A DNA stretch of 64,000 nucleotides from Frankia sp. AgB1.9 (lineage in GTDB: Bacteria; Actinomycetota; Actinomycetes; Frankiales; Frankiaceae), in contig NZ_JADWYX010000029.1 in assembly GCF_016786355.1 (NCBI RefSeq), forward strand, positions 1 to 64,000. The letters are read 5' to 3'. The translations under genes and the position numbers were made by a program. The number at the start of each line of letters is the position of its first letter. The stretch's first letter is position 1. Under the pieces are notes generated by a model. That model ran no database searches, had not been told where the DNA came from, and saw nothing but the letters and a program-made list of their open reading frames with translations. Of this stretch, positions 40,025 through 50,385 are shown one piece after another.

Positions 40025-42202
40025 TCAATGAGCTACATATTCTCGCGGGCTGGGCATCTCAGACCCGCGAAGCTGCGTCGCTCGTAGCCGGCGGGGCGAA
40101 ACGGTGCTCGCAAGCCTCCGCGGCAGATTCCGTCCGTGACGTAGCCGGGCCGCCAGACGGTCGCGGTGCGCCCAGGCGGCATCTGCCTGATCAGCGGACG
40201 TGATCTCGGCCGCGAAGAGCGCGGTGACCGCGAGGCGTGCGAGCGGCACAAGGTCGTCCCGTAGGGCGTCGCCCCCGATCGCGGCGACCTCGGCCCCGGT
40301 AGCAGAGGACGGCGTCCGAAAGCCGGCCATGGTCATGGTCTCCAGGCAATCCATCCAAGCGCCAAGCACCCGGATCTGGGGTGAGCGAGCGCCGCGCCGC
40401 TCGCGCCTGCGTCGCCAAGGAACGATCAGAACCGCAGCAAGATAGGCCAGCGCAAGAAACAGGACGGCGCCAAGCAGCCACCACAAGGCGTAGGCCGCGT
40501 CGTGGCGGGGTTTGGACGAGGTAGAGCTGGTGGGCTTCGGAGGGTGCGCGCCGGTGACGTGGGAGGCGGGTGACGGCGGTTGGACGGGTGCTGCGGCCGA
40601 CGCGTTGCCGCCCTGAAGTGAGGTGTCGTCGACGACCTTGGTGGTGTCCGGCGTCGGGTAGAACGACGTCCACCCCATCCCGGTGAAGTCGACCTCGTCC
40701 CAGGCGACCGCGTCGCGGGCGTGCACCTGGTACCTGTCCGTGCCTGCGACCCGGCTGCCCTGTTCAAAGCCCACGACGACCCGGGTCGGCAGGCCGACCG
40801 CCCGGGCCAGGACGGCGAAGCTGACCGCGAACTGTTCGGAACTGCCGCGGTGGGACCGCGTGATGAAGTCGTCGATGTCGCCCACCGAGTGACCCCCAGG
40901 GGCGGTGGGGTCGTAGCCGAGAGACGCCCGCAGGTACTGCTCGATGAGCATGGCCTTGCTGTAGGGGGCCGGGGTTCCCTGGGTGATGTTGCGCGCGAGC
41001 TGTGTCAGGTCGTCGATCTGGCTCGGTAGCTTTAGGTCGACCTGCGTCGTTGCGTCGTCGGCTACTTGTAGTGCTTCCAACTGCTGCCGGCTCAGGCTGT
41101 GGTGGGGCGAGGAGTAGACGCTGTACGCGAGTGGCCCACGGATGCTGGCGGGCGCGATGACCGTAAGTAGCGAGGTGTTGATCGCCAGGCCCGGCCCGCT
41201 GACCCGCACGAGGCCGGGCGCGGTGGGCAGAAATGTCCCGGTGAGGCCTCGGACCTCGATCCGGTAGCCCATGGGGTGACCGTCGCCGGCGCTGTCGCCG
41301 GCCGGGGCGCGCAGGTAGCGTCCGGACGACGTCCACTCGTACCCGTCGAACCGGTCGAGGACGGCGAGCGACCACCGTGTCGGCGCCGGGGCCTGGGCCT
41401 CGAACAGCACCTGGTCGGGCCCGGTTCGCCAGGCCGTCAGTGCGGTGAGGGGATTGACGTCGGCCACCGGCCGGACCGGTCTCGAGGCGCGCGGGTCCCA
41501 GGGCGTTCGCCCGGAAAGCGCCGGCAGCTGTGGCGCGACGGCCAGGGCGAGAGCGACGGCGGCGACGGCGATGAGCACGCCAGGCGCAGCGCCTGACCTG
41601 AGTGAGAGAGGCCGAGCACCCGTCGATGTCTGCGCCCCGTCAAGCTCGGATCGCCGCGCCAGGACGAACAGTGCCCCGCAGGCCGCGAGCGCCGCGCCGA
41701 GAAGCGCGGCCGGGTGCCGGCCCGGGAACGACATACCGGTCGCGACGGCGAACAACGCCGCGGGGATGAACACGGGCGCGACCCGCAACCGCGTTCTCGT
41801 GGCGACCAGCGTCGCGGCGGCGGCCGCGGCCCACGTCAGCGCCATCGGAATCACGAGCAGGCTGGACGAGGCGGGAGGCGCGGTGTCGAGCAGCAGCCCC
41901 CAGCCGTCCACCAGCCCGTAGCGGAGCGCTGCCCAGGTTCCGATGGCGAAGGGGTCGCCGTCGTGTCGTCCGAGCACGAGCCACCAGGCGGCGGCGAAGC
42001 CAGCGGCGCTGAGCGTCACCGCCACAGCGAGTGGCGGCCGACGGCGCGGGAGCGGAGCCCAGGCACAGGCCGCCGCCCCCACCGCAGCCGTCAGGACTGG
42101 TACGAGCACCGTGCGCGGCGAGAACGCGCCCCCGAACGCGAGGCCGGCGCACGCAGCGTTCGCCGTCAGGATCGCCGCGGACCGAACGGAAGCCGCCGTC
42201 AC
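40025..42202 (-). CDS. Transglutaminase-fold membrane protein (TgpA-like), cluster 1
   Basis: A 725-residue protein with about five or six membrane segments in the first 230 residues, an external transglutaminase-fold domain (about 400-530), a Pro/Ser-rich linker, one more membrane helix (about 585-608) and a cytoplasmic tail. The overall plan is that of the TgpA/DUF3488 family. In the conserved Cys-Glu-Gln-Phe motif the cysteine is replaced by Ser455 (GSSEQFAVSF). The catalytic-histidine position of Asp-Ala-His-Ala-Trp is Val499 (RDAVAW). The domain should therefore lack transglutaminase or protease activity. It overlaps DUF58 by four bases and ends the operon. Confidence 0.85.
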   Translation of the reverse strand: MTAASVRSAAILTANAACAGLAFGGAFSPRTVLVPVLTAAVGAAACAWAPLPRRRPPLAVAVTLSAAGFAAAWWLVLGRHDGDPFAIGTWAALRYGLVDGWGLLLDTAPPASSSLLVIPMALTWAAAAAATLVATRTRLRVAPVFIPAALFAVATGMSFPGRHPAALLGAALAACGALFVLARRSELDGAQTSTGARPLSLRSGAAPGVLIAVAAVALALAVAPQLPALSGRTPWDPRASRPVRPVADVNPLTALTAWRTGPDQVLFEAQAPAPTRWSLAVLDRFDGYEWTSSGRYLRAPAGDSAGDGHPMGYRIEVRGLTGTFLPTAPGLVRVSGPGLAINTSLLTVIAPASIRGPLAYSVYSSPHHSLSRQQLEALQVADDATTQVDLKLPSQIDDLTQLARNITQGTPAPYSKAMLIEQYLRASLGYDPTAPGGHSVGDIDDFITRSHRGSSEQFAVSFAVLARAVGLPTRVVVGFEQGSRVAGTDRYQVHARDAVAWDEVDFTGMGWTSFYPTPDTTKVVDDTSLQGGNASAAAPVQPPSPASHVTGAHPPKPTSSTSSKPRHDAAYALWWLLGAVLFLALAYLAAVLIVPWRRRRERRGARSPQIRVLGAWMDCLETMTMAGFRTPSSATGAEVAAIGGDALRDDLVPLARLAVTALFAAEITSADQADAAWAHRDRLAARLRHGRNLPRRLASTVSPRRLRATQLRGSEMPSPREYVAH

Positions 42203-43455
42203 CGAGCGCCTGCCCCGTGCACGACGATCCGATCCCAGGCGAGGACGGCGGCGGCCGCGTCGCGACCGTCCAACTCGATCGTGCGACCCACGTGGCGGGC
42301 AGTGTTCATCCCGGCGCCGATCCGCATGACTACGACCGTCTCGATTCTCTGGCTCAGCCCGAACAACTCAGCCGACGCCTTCTCCCGGGCCGTCCCGGTG
42401 ATCAGGACGGCGGCCGAGGGGCGGCGCGCGGCCTGCGCGACGGTGTGGAGCGCGCGCTTGACGCTGTCCTGCTCGCTTGGCGCGACGGCGGCGAGCAGGT
42501 CGAGCGCCGGCGTCGGATCCATGCGACCCCGTGAGATGTCGATGGCGCCCCCAGTCGTCGTCAGGAGATGGACGGATGCTCCGGCCGCGGCCGAGGCGAC
42601 GACCAGCGAGGCGGCCGCGTCCACCGCTGCTTCGAAGGCGCTGTCGCGTTCGCCGGCCGGGTAGGAGGCCGCGCAGGTGTCCAGGACGACAGCGGTCGCG
42701 GACTCCGGCGGCAGTACGCCTTGACGGACCATAAGGCGCCCTGCGTGGGCGCTGAGCCGCCAGTGAACCTGCCGCCGGTCGTCCTGTACGTACTCGCGGA
42801 CGGAGACGAACGCGAGTCCCGCACCCGCGGCACGGCCACCGTCGAGATCGGCGTGGCCGACCCGGCGCCGCGAGGGAGCGGGGGACGTGTCATGGACCTC
42901 CGGGTGAACTATCAGCGTCTCAGTCGTCGTGAGGCCGATCCGGCGGCGGAGCGCGCCGAACGGATCCAGGAGGCTTGCGGCGGCCGGACCGACCGTGTGC
43001 ACACCCCGAACAGCGGTCGGCAGCGCGATCGTCATCGTTGTCACCTGACCAGCAGGTGCAGCGCGGACATAACCAGTGACGAGTCGCGTACCGACCGGCA
43101 GGTCGACGGCGAAGCCGCGTCGGCCCCGTCCTCGGCCGCGCCCGAGCTTCTGCAGAATCACGCCCACCGCGCCGCGCCGGGTCTCGTGCACGGTGACAAC
43201 CGCGGATGCAGCCATGCCTCGCCGCACCCGATTGGTGTCGAGCGACAGCGTGGCTCCCGCGGCCGGGCCGATCAGAAGCAGCGCCAGGGCACCCGCGAGA
43301 ACCAACCAGACAGCCAGAGCGAGGACCGCGAGTTCCGGATACGCCAGAACATACGCCGTCACACACCCGGCGGCGCCACCGGCGAGCAGCGTGCGACCAG
43401 CCCAGGTCAGTGCGAAACCGGCCAGGCCCGGTGGGCGAGGGAAGGCCACGCCCAC
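42199..43455 (-). CDS. DUF58 protein (vWA-like), cluster 1
   Basis: A 418-residue protein with two N-terminal hydrophobic segments (about 10-55), a beta-rich middle region, and the DUF58 block around residues 220-260 (REYVQDDRRQVHWRLSAHAG, a variant of the usual RxYxxGDDxRxIHW pattern). The C-terminal half resembles a von Willebrand A domain (VVLDTCAASYPAG). The start GTG shares one base with the MoxR stop. DUF58/MoxR pairs act as ATPase/adaptor systems that assemble or activate partner proteins. Confidence 0.85.
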   Translation of the reverse strand: MGVAFPRPPGLAGFALTWAGRTLLAGGAAGCVTAYVLAYPELAVLALAVWLVLAGALALLLIGPAAGATLSLDTNRVRRGMAASAVVTVHETRRGAVGVILQKLGRGRGRGRRGFAVDLPVGTRLVTGYVRAAPAGQVTTMTIALPTAVRGVHTVGPAAASLLDPFGALRRRIGLTTTETLIVHPEVHDTSPAPSRRRVGHADLDGGRAAGAGLAFVSVREYVQDDRRQVHWRLSAHAGRLMVRQGVLPPESATAVVLDTCAASYPAGERDSAFEAAVDAAASLVVASAAAGASVHLLTTTGGAIDISRGRMDPTPALDLLAAVAPSEQDSVKRALHTVAQAARRPSAAVLITGTAREKASAELFGLSQRIETVVVMRIGAGMNTARHVGRTIELDGRDAAAAVLAWDRIVVHGAGAR

Positions 43456-44405
43456 TACCCGCGGCCCGGCCAGCGGGGGACGCGGACGGTCGCGAGCACC
43501 GACCGGACAACGCTCTCGGGTTTCCGCTCGCGCAGCCGCGCATCCGCCGTGAGAACGAGCCGGTGTGCCAGCACCGACTCCGCCAGGGTCTTCACATCAT
43601 CCGGCTCGACGAAGTCGCGGCCGGCCGCCGCCGCATGGACCTGGGCCGCCCGCGCCAGCGCCAGGCTGGCCCGCGGGCTGGCCCCCAGCATGACGTCCGG
43701 ATGTTCGCGTGTCGCCGCGACCACGCTCGCGACATAGCGGCGCAGCGACTCCGAGAGGTGCCTCGACCGCGCATCGCCGATCATCTGACGCACCTGGGTG
43801 AGGGACAACACCGGCTCCAGCGACGCGATGGCCTCGTGACCGCGGCCTTGGGCAAGCATCTGCGTTTCGGCGTCGAGATCGGGATAGCCGATTCGCAGTT
43901 TCATGAGGAAGCGGTCTAGTTGCGCTTCAGGTAGGGCGTACGTGCCCTCCATGTCGATCGGGTTCTGGGTAGCGAGGACGATGAACGGCCCGGGAAGACG
44001 CAGGGTGCCCGTATCGGTCGTCACCTGACGCTCCTCCATCACCTCAAGGAGAGCCGACTGGGTCCGCGGCGAGGCTCTGTTGATCTCGTCGCCGATGATG
44101 ACGTGCCCGAAGACCGGACCCTCATGGAACTCGAAGTCCCGCGTCTTCTCGTTGAAGATGTTCGTCCCGGTCACATCGGTCGGCAGCATGTCCGGGGTGA
44201 ACTGGATGCGGCGCGAGACCGTCCCCATCGACGCGGCGAGGCTCTTCGCGAGCGAGGTTTTTCCGACGCCGGGGTAGTCCTCCAGAAGAAGATGGCCCTC
44301 GGCAAAGACGCAGATCGCTGCCATCCTCGTCACCGAGGTCTTCCCGAGGATCACACTGTCGAGGCTCGCGACCAGCTCCGCGAACCCGTCGGCAAAACTT
44401 GACAT
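43455..44405 (-). CDS. MoxR-family AAA+ ATPase, cluster 1
   Basis: A 316-residue AAA+ ATPase. Walker A is GVGKTSLAKS (about 45-54), Walker B is HVIIGDEINRASP (about 106-118), and the sensor and arginine-finger regions are recognisable (ATQNPIDMEGTYALPEAQLDRF). The ATG at 44405 has an AGGGGG site four bases upstream. It is followed by DUF58 with a one-base overlap. MoxR proteins act as chaperone-like ATPases for vWA-containing partners. Confidence 0.9.
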   Translation of the reverse strand: MSSFADGFAELVASLDSVILGKTSVTRMAAICVFAEGHLLLEDYPGVGKTSLAKSLAASMGTVSRRIQFTPDMLPTDVTGTNIFNEKTRDFEFHEGPVFGHVIIGDEINRASPRTQSALLEVMEERQVTTDTGTLRLPGPFIVLATQNPIDMEGTYALPEAQLDRFLMKLRIGYPDLDAETQMLAQGRGHEAIASLEPVLSLTQVRQMIGDARSRHLSESLRRYVASVVAATREHPDVMLGASPRASLALARAAQVHAAAAGRDFVEPDDVKTLAESVLAHRLVLTADARLRERKPESVVRSVLATVRVPRWPGRG

Positions 44406-44434
44406 CGTCCCCCTGCCTGAGTCCTCTATCAGCG

Positions 44435-46858
44435 TCATGAGCAGATCGGTAGACCGCCGAAGCCGGCCCAAAGAGCATCGGGATGGATTCCGCGCTCGCC
44501 CGAGTTCGATGGTGTGTTGAGGTAATCGTCATTGATATAGCCGGTCTGGCCGGAATAGAAAATCTTGTCCCAGACGCCATCGACGCTTTCATCGGACGCT
44601 CCTTGGGCCTGGCAGACGAGTTGGACGGGAGGGCCAAAGCCGTCTGGGCCCGGTAGCGGTATGTAGACCCCTGTTGGAGAGCCACCCGGGGTGTCCCGCA
44701 GCGACAGCGGGCTCGAGTACCCGAAGGGGCAGTAGTAGTCGCGGACTCGGCATGCCCGCCACAGCGGCCCGAAACCGATCTTCATGTCCGGCTGATTGGC
44801 ATCCTCGCCGACTGCCGCGTAGCTGTTCCGATACCCCACGGCAGTGTTTCCGTTGCCCATAGTTAGGTGTGCGGACGTGGCCGAGGCCGGCAGGGTTCGG
44901 GGATAGTTGTTGCCGTCACCGCCGATCGACACGGTGATGGATCCAGCTGCGTCCGACAGGTTCTCCCAGGAGACGTCAGCCACGCCGTTCCCGGGTGTAG
45001 CCGAGAACGATTGGCCACTGCTCAGGCAACCGCTGGCCGACATCGAGTAGAGCTCGGTCCGCTTGCCGGACGAGTCCTGGCCAAGCACCCGGAAAGTCAC
45101 GCCGTTGGTGCAATCGGACATATCGAGCACAAAGGTCTGTCGCCCCTGTTGACGTGGCGTGACCTGGGTCGCCGGGCCGCTCGCTGATGCCGGATTCTCT
45201 CCGGTCACGGCGTAGGAGGTGAAGGGGTAGCCGCTGCCAGCGGAGTTGACCGTGATCCGGACGAGGTCCGGCTGGAGCGTGACCGTCAGTGTGGGACCGA
45301 CGGCTGACGCGGGCGCGGCATCGGCGCCGCCGGGCGCCGCCGGGTTGCCTCGCCCGGCGTCTCCGTCGACCGTGCCGCCTGTCCCCGTGCCTTTCGTGCC
45401 ATCGTCGCCTGCCGATCTCCCCTGGCCTGCGTTGAGGTCGCCGGCCGCGGAGCCGCCGGGGATCTGGCTGGCCGACGGCTGGTCTGGGGGGCTCGTGACG
45501 GGTCTTGGGGAGCCCGGACCGGCGGGGGTATGGCTCGTGGCAGCCGACTGCTGCGGCGAGACGGCCGCCGGCCGCGGCGAGACGGTGGGTTCCGTGACTG
45601 GGCTGGGGGGAGGTGTCGCGGCGGTCGCGTTGCCTGGCGAGTCCTGGCTGACGTTGACGGCGCTGGTCGGGGCGTGGGTGCCGGTCAGCGGGGTCGGAAG
45701 GTCTCGATACTTCACGATTGGCCGCAGCCGGCCGTGGTAGATCACCGCGGCGTTTGGGCCGTCCGGATCGTTGACCCACACCATGCCATCCTTCGCGAAC
45801 ACTTCCAGCGCCTTTGCGCCGGGAATGACGACGGGAGGGGTCGGATGGCGCGTCGTGAGGTCGACGGCTAGAACAGTCCCGTTCGCGTTGTCGGGTACAT
45901 AGACGCGCCCATCTCCGACCACCGGCCGGCCAAGGTCTGCTGGATTGATGTCGGCAATGTGATACCGCGCAATCGTGTGCGACCTCATGTCGAGCAGGTA
46001 CAAGGTTCCGTCGCTCGCCAGTGCCGGCAGGATGCTTCCTGGGTCGGCCGAGGGGAGCAGCGGCGGCGCAGGAGCACTGCCCATCTGAGAGCTCCCGGCG
46101 CTGCTCGGTCCGGCGGTCGTCAGCTCACTCAGTGCACCGGTCCGGGCATCGACCGAGACCACCTGCCCAGCGGCCAGGCCGAGAGCGACGAGGTCGCCGT
46201 CCCCGCGGGTGACGCGTGTAATGGCGCCATTCAGAGCGACACGGGTGACCGCGCCTGAGGTGGCGTCGCTCACCCACAGCGAGCTGTCCGCCGCGACGAG
46301 GGTCTCGGCCAGCTTCCCGCCGAGCCGCACCGGTGAGCCCATCACATGCAATGTGCTGGGATCCAGGCGGATCACCGTTCCGCTAGCGGGGACGACCGCA
46401 TACATCCGTGTGCTGTCTCCGACGAGCAGGACCGGGCTCGGGTTCTTCGGCGCGACCACGGTCGACGCGAAGGCGAGGTCGGACGAGTCAAGCCTGACGA
46501 CGTCGGCCGACGTAGAGCTGACGGCAAACACCGCATCGTCCCGTGATGTCGGGACGATGCGGTAGGAACCCGCTTTCGGGAACGCGCGACTGGCCTCAAC
46601 GGTCGCTGCGAGCCCGTTGACCCGGGAGATCTCGCCGATCGGGTTGCTCACGAGCCACGCCGTGCCGTCCGACAGCTGCGCCGAGGTCTGCCCAACGGGC
46701 GCGCGTGGCAGGACGATGACCGCGAACCCGCCGGCCGCGAGAAGCGACACAACCAGGACGACCATCGTGCGGACCGCGCGCGCTCTACGGCTGGTGGCGT
46801 TTCGCTCGACGGCTGGCCGAAGCTCTGCATGAGGCAGGACGCGATCGATCAGGCGCAC
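44435..46858 (-). CDS. Membrane-anchored beta-propeller protein of cluster 1
   Basis: An 807-residue protein with a GTG start overlapping the TIR-WD40 gene by ten bases. A short cytoplasmic N-terminus and one membrane helix (about 31-52) are followed by an external beta-propeller-like region (about 60-380, repeated VDL/LDSS-type strands). A long Pro/Ser/Thr/Gly-rich linker follows (about 390-525), then two fibronectin type III-like segments (about 525-690). The last 120 residues hold several Cys (CRVRDYYC and others) with an SH3-like ending (GQTGYINDDYL). It is likely the extracytoplasmic arm of the system. Cluster 2 ends with a gene also starting with an anchor segment. Confidence 0.75.
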   Translation of the reverse strand: MRLIDRVLPHAELRPAVERNATSRRARAVRTMVVLVVSLLAAGGFAVIVLPRAPVGQTSAQLSDGTAWLVSNPIGEISRVNGLAATVEASRAFPKAGSYRIVPTSRDDAVFAVSSTSADVVRLDSSDLAFASTVVAPKNPSPVLLVGDSTRMYAVVPASGTVIRLDPSTLHVMGSPVRLGGKLAETLVAADSSLWVSDATSGAVTRVALNGAITRVTRGDGDLVALGLAAGQVVSVDARTGALSELTTAGPSSAGSSQMGSAPAPPLLPSADPGSILPALASDGTLYLLDMRSHTIARYHIADINPADLGRPVVGDGRVYVPDNANGTVLAVDLTTRHPTPPVVIPGAKALEVFAKDGMVWVNDPDGPNAAVIYHGRLRPIVKYRDLPTPLTGTHAPTSAVNVSQDSPGNATAATPPPSPVTEPTVSPRPAAVSPQQSAATSHTPAGPGSPRPVTSPPDQPSASQIPGGSAAGDLNAGQGRSAGDDGTKGTGTGGTVDGDAGRGNPAAPGGADAAPASAVGPTLTVTLQPDLVRITVNSAGSGYPFTSYAVTGENPASASGPATQVTPRQQGRQTFVLDMSDCTNGVTFRVLGQDSSGKRTELYSMSASGCLSSGQSFSATPGNGVADVSWENLSDAAGSITVSIGGDGNNYPRTLPASATSAHLTMGNGNTAVGYRNSYAAVGEDANQPDMKIGFGPLWRACRVRDYYCPFGYSSPLSLRDTPGGSPTGVYIPLPGPDGFGPPVQLVCQAQGASDESVDGVWDKIFYSGQTGYINDDYLNTPSNSGERGIHPDALWAGFGGLPICS

Positions 46859-49683
46859 GGCGCGGTCCCGTCAGTCTGGAGGTCACCCCAGGTCCGCAGG
46901 TCTACCAAGTCGCCCACCGCGGAGCAGATCTCGGCAATCTGGCGATGTGGGTCCGTCTCCCACAGGGAGATTCGCCCCTTGGTCCCACCCGCGGCGACGA
47001 GGCTCGTGCTGGGCGCAGCGGCCACGGCAGGCAACGCGCCAACCGCGGGAAGGGATGCGACGGTACGGGGCGAACCCGGCGTGCCCACATCCCAGATCTG
47101 GGGGGCCGCGTCGTCGGAGCCCGCTACGAGAAGGCCGCCTGCGACGAAGCCGAGCGAGCGCGCCGGACCCGCTAGCGGCGCCGTCACGCCGAGCGCTGTC
47201 GGCCGGGCGGGGTCGCCGACGTCGAGCAGACGAACTCGGTCATCGTCGCCCGAGCCGAGTGCGAGCAACGAGTCATGATGCGCGAAGGGTCCAGTGGCGG
47301 GCACCGGCGATGTGGCGACCGGAACAACGTTCGGGCCTACCGAAACCGTGTTCACACCCTCGTCCACGAGGAGCGTGCGGCCGCTGGAGTCACCAGCGAG
47401 AAAGGTCCTTTCTCTATCCGCTGCGTCCGCCCAGTGGCCTTTGCGGGAGAGCCTTTTCGGGTCGATTTCCCAGACATCGACACCGTTGTTACCGGCAGTC
47501 GCCACGAGAGAGCCGTCCGCGGAGAATTCCAGAGATTTGATCGAGGGTTGGGCGGGAAGGTCGAGCGAGGCGCCGAATGGTACGGTCGTCATATCCCAGA
47601 CTTGGACGTAGCTGGTGTTGCTGTCAGCGTTGTAGTCCAAATCTCCGGACGCATATCTGCTCCCGGCCGCGACGAGCGTAAGTCCGTCCGCGCTGAATGC
47701 CAAGTGGCGAACGGCGGCCGGCTCGTGGGTCGTCGCCACGAGATGGGGGCTGCGTTCGTTCGTGACGCTCCAGGCTTCGACGGTCCCGGCGGTGGTCCCG
47801 ACCGCGAGCATGCCGCGCTGCGGGGCGAGCGCCAGCGCGGTGACATCGCTGCCGGTAGCGTCGACGAAGCTCGCGACTGCGCCCTGGTCCGGAATCGTGG
47901 ACACGTCCCACAGCCAGACACCGTCGGCGGCCAATGCCATGAGCATCTGTCCGTCCGGGCTGAACGCCAGGCCCGTCAAAGCGCCGGGCGCCGTAAGCTG
48001 GGCAATCGGGCTCAGCGCTGCCGGCTGGGAGGCGTCGTAGACCGTGATCTGATGGCCGGACGGAACGGCAAGGAGCGGACGCTCCGGTGCAAAGGCACCC
48101 ATAGTGACCGGTAGGGTCGCGACCTTTCGTGGCCGAGCCGATGTGACGTCCCACAGCACGGACTCCAGCGGATCCACCGAACTCGACGTCAGCAACGACG
48201 TCGCGCTGACCGCGAGAATCATCTCGATCACTCGCCAACCGGTTCTCACCTCGCTCAGCTTCTTCGGCCGAGCCAGGTCCGTGATATCCCAGACCTCCGC
48301 TTCATCCCCGACCGAGCGCGCGAGAGTCTTGCCGTCGGCGGAAAGCGCCGCTGCCTGAGGTCCTGTCGCCGACAGGGCTGCGGTTCTCACCGGTCGTAGA
48401 GGATCGCGGATGTCCCAGATGCTGATCTCGTAGCCTCTGCCCGTCACAACGAGCACCCCTCGAGATGGGTTCGAACTCAGCTCGCCGATGTCGCTTGGCA
48501 GAGGTACGACGGCGGTCGGCTTGGCAGGGTGTTCTGTGTCCCAGATCTGGATCTTTCCGATGGCCCCACCGGTCGCGAGATATCGCCCCGCGGAATCCAG
48601 GAACGCGACCGTTGCCGAGAACACCGGTATGAGGGAGCGCTGCCGGTGTGTGCGCCGGTCCCACACGATGACCGCGCGGGGGGTCTTGATGCCGTCCCCG
48701 ATCGGGATCGCGATGAGGGTTCCGTCCGGGCTGAAGACGGCCCCCGATGGGTCGACGGCTGAGATGAAACCGGGGGTGCCGAGGGAGGCGAACAGTGCGC
48801 CGCGAGCCTCGGCGGTGGGGGCGAGACGGTAGGCGCCGACGCTGAGCAGGCTTGCCTGGTTCGGGTCCGACTGGCGCAGCGTCGCCGCCTGCGCCGCGAG
48901 CTGGCGTGACTCGGCGAGGTTGCGCAGTTGCACGGCGCGGCGCGTCTCCGCGAGCGCGTGACCGCGCTGTGCCCAGGCGAGCCCCGCCGTACTGCACGCG
49001 AACAGAAGCAGCGCGATGCCGGCCGCGACCGCACCCACCAGGAGCCGCCTGTTGCGGCGTTCCTCGCGAAGGTCCCGGTCGATGAGCACGTCCTTGTCGA
49101 CACCGTGCACGGCTGCGGCGAGTCGCGCGACGGCGTCGGGAAACCGCTCGTTTCTGCGTGAGGTGTCTAGCGGCCCGTCACGGTCGACGAGGCGGACGTA
49201 CAACGGGCGTTGCTGCAGCGTCCGCTGCCGCACCAGCTGGAGCACGGCGGGGGGAAGCGACGGCTCCAGCTCGTTGCCGACCAACGCGATCAGCATCTTC
49301 TCCGCCGTGCCACGGGTGGCCAGCCAGTGCTCGGTCTCCAGTTTCACCCAGTCGGAACACGCGGCCGTCGGGCTGGCGACGAGCACGAGAAACTCGGCGG
49401 CGTCCAGCTTTCTGCGCAGGTAGGACTCGAGGTTTCCGCTCGGCGTGATGTTCGACTTGTCCAGAAAGACACTCAGCGCGCGCGTCTTTGGCCAACGATG
49501 GCCGAGGCGGTGCAGAGCCCGCTGAATGCCGACCGCCCAGGTCTTGTCAGGCTCCTGGTGGGTGTACGAGATAAAGACGTTGTACTTGTAGTCCCGGAGC
49601 GGCCCGAGTCGGGGCCTATTCGATTTGTCTATCAGCAAGCGCCGAGACACGGTACGGCCGTTGCGAGCCTTCCCAAGCACCAT
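46849..49683 (-). CDS. TIR-WD40 membrane protein, cluster 1
   Basis: A 944-residue protein. The ATG at 49683 is chosen for its GGGAGGG site. The TIR domain is at about 33-175, with YNVFISYTH and the Ser-x-Trp-x-x-x-Glu motif giving Glu116 as the putative NADase residue. A membrane helix lies at about 212-236. An Arg/Gln-rich helical stretch (240-300) leads to WD40-like repeats from about 310 to the end (FSPDG and VWDI motifs). TIR effector plus propeller sensor on one chain suggests a receptor activated by a ligand bound to the propeller. It heads the five-gene operon ending at 40025. Confidence 0.88.
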   Translation of the reverse strand: MVLGKARNGRTVSRRLLIDKSNRPRLGPLRDYKYNVFISYTHQEPDKTWAVGIQRALHRLGHRWPKTRALSVFLDKSNITPSGNLESYLRRKLDAAEFLVLVASPTAACSDWVKLETEHWLATRGTAEKMLIALVGNELEPSLPPAVLQLVRQRTLQQRPLYVRLVDRDGPLDTSRRNERFPDAVARLAAAVHGVDKDVLIDRDLREERRNRRLLVGAVAAGIALLLFACSTAGLAWAQRGHALAETRRAVQLRNLAESRQLAAQAATLRQSDPNQASLLSVGAYRLAPTAEARGALFASLGTPGFISAVDPSGAVFSPDGTLIAIPIGDGIKTPRAVIVWDRRTHRQRSLIPVFSATVAFLDSAGRYLATGGAIGKIQIWDTEHPAKPTAVVPLPSDIGELSSNPSRGVLVVTGRGYEISIWDIRDPLRPVRTAALSATGPQAAALSADGKTLARSVGDEAEVWDITDLARPKKLSEVRTGWRVIEMILAVSATSLLTSSSVDPLESVLWDVTSARPRKVATLPVTMGAFAPERPLLAVPSGHQITVYDASQPAALSPIAQLTAPGALTGLAFSPDGQMLMALAADGVWLWDVSTIPDQGAVASFVDATGSDVTALALAPQRGMLAVGTTAGTVEAWSVTNERSPHLVATTHEPAAVRHLAFSADGLTLVAAGSRYASGDLDYNADSNTSYVQVWDMTTVPFGASLDLPAQPSIKSLEFSADGSLVATAGNNGVDVWEIDPKRLSRKGHWADAADRERTFLAGDSSGRTLLVDEGVNTVSVGPNVVPVATSPVPATGPFAHHDSLLALGSGDDDRVRLLDVGDPARPTALGVTAPLAGPARSLGFVAGGLLVAGSDDAAPQIWDVGTPGSPRTVASLPAVGALPAVAAAPSTSLVAAGGTKGRISLWETDPHRQIAEICSAVGDLVDLRTWGDLQTDGTAPCA

Positions 49684-50385
49684 CGACTCACCCTCCCCCT
49701 GGGCCGCCCAACAGTAGCACCGGACCCCGTGTGTCCTTTGAGCGGGACCCCGCATTGGTGGCATCGACCAGACCCACTGAAGACGCGAACAGAAGCGAGG
49801 TGCTTTTCTGTCCCGCAGCGAAACGGTGTAGCAGCGACGCGGCGGCCCTGGCGGGGCACTGAACCGCAGGTCCGGACGATGGTGTCCGCCGCGAGCTAAC
49901 CCAGATCTTCGTGTCTTGGCCAGGTGTGATCGCGGGCTGACCTGCCACCGGTGTTGATGTTGAATCGTGCTGTCTGGTTGTGGCGACGTGCCCGTTGTCG
50001 CTCAGGTGGGCGCCTGCTCCACGTCCTCGGCGGGGTTTCGCTTCTGGTCGGCGGGTGGGAGGTCGGCGGCCCGGGTTATCCCGGGGCGGGCAGCGCGCGC
50101 AGCGTCGTGATCGCCTCGACAGTCGGTGGTGCCCGGGTTTGATGAGCTGGAGACCGCGATTGGCGCGGCCGAGGCCCGTGGCGTGCTGAAGGTATTGCAG
50201 CTTGCCGGGGGAGATCGCCGCGGTGGCGTCAGAGATCCGTGAGGAGCTCCGCTGGCGACGAGTCCTCGACCGCTTCCAGCCGCTTACCCTCAGCGATCGT
50301 TGGCCCATGCGCCACGTCCTCAACGTCGAGGTCGCCGTGGTGCAGGCCCACGAGGACGGCTTGGACCGAATGAGATCCGTCAGTC
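49684..50385. other. Stretch with no supported gene between TIR genes
   Basis: About 700 bp. Frames on both strands are short and without recognisable motifs. Protein-like segments (for example about 50130-50370 on the plus strand) lack a start and may be decayed coding sequence. The leader of the TIR-WD40 operon must lie in the left part. Confidence 0.4.
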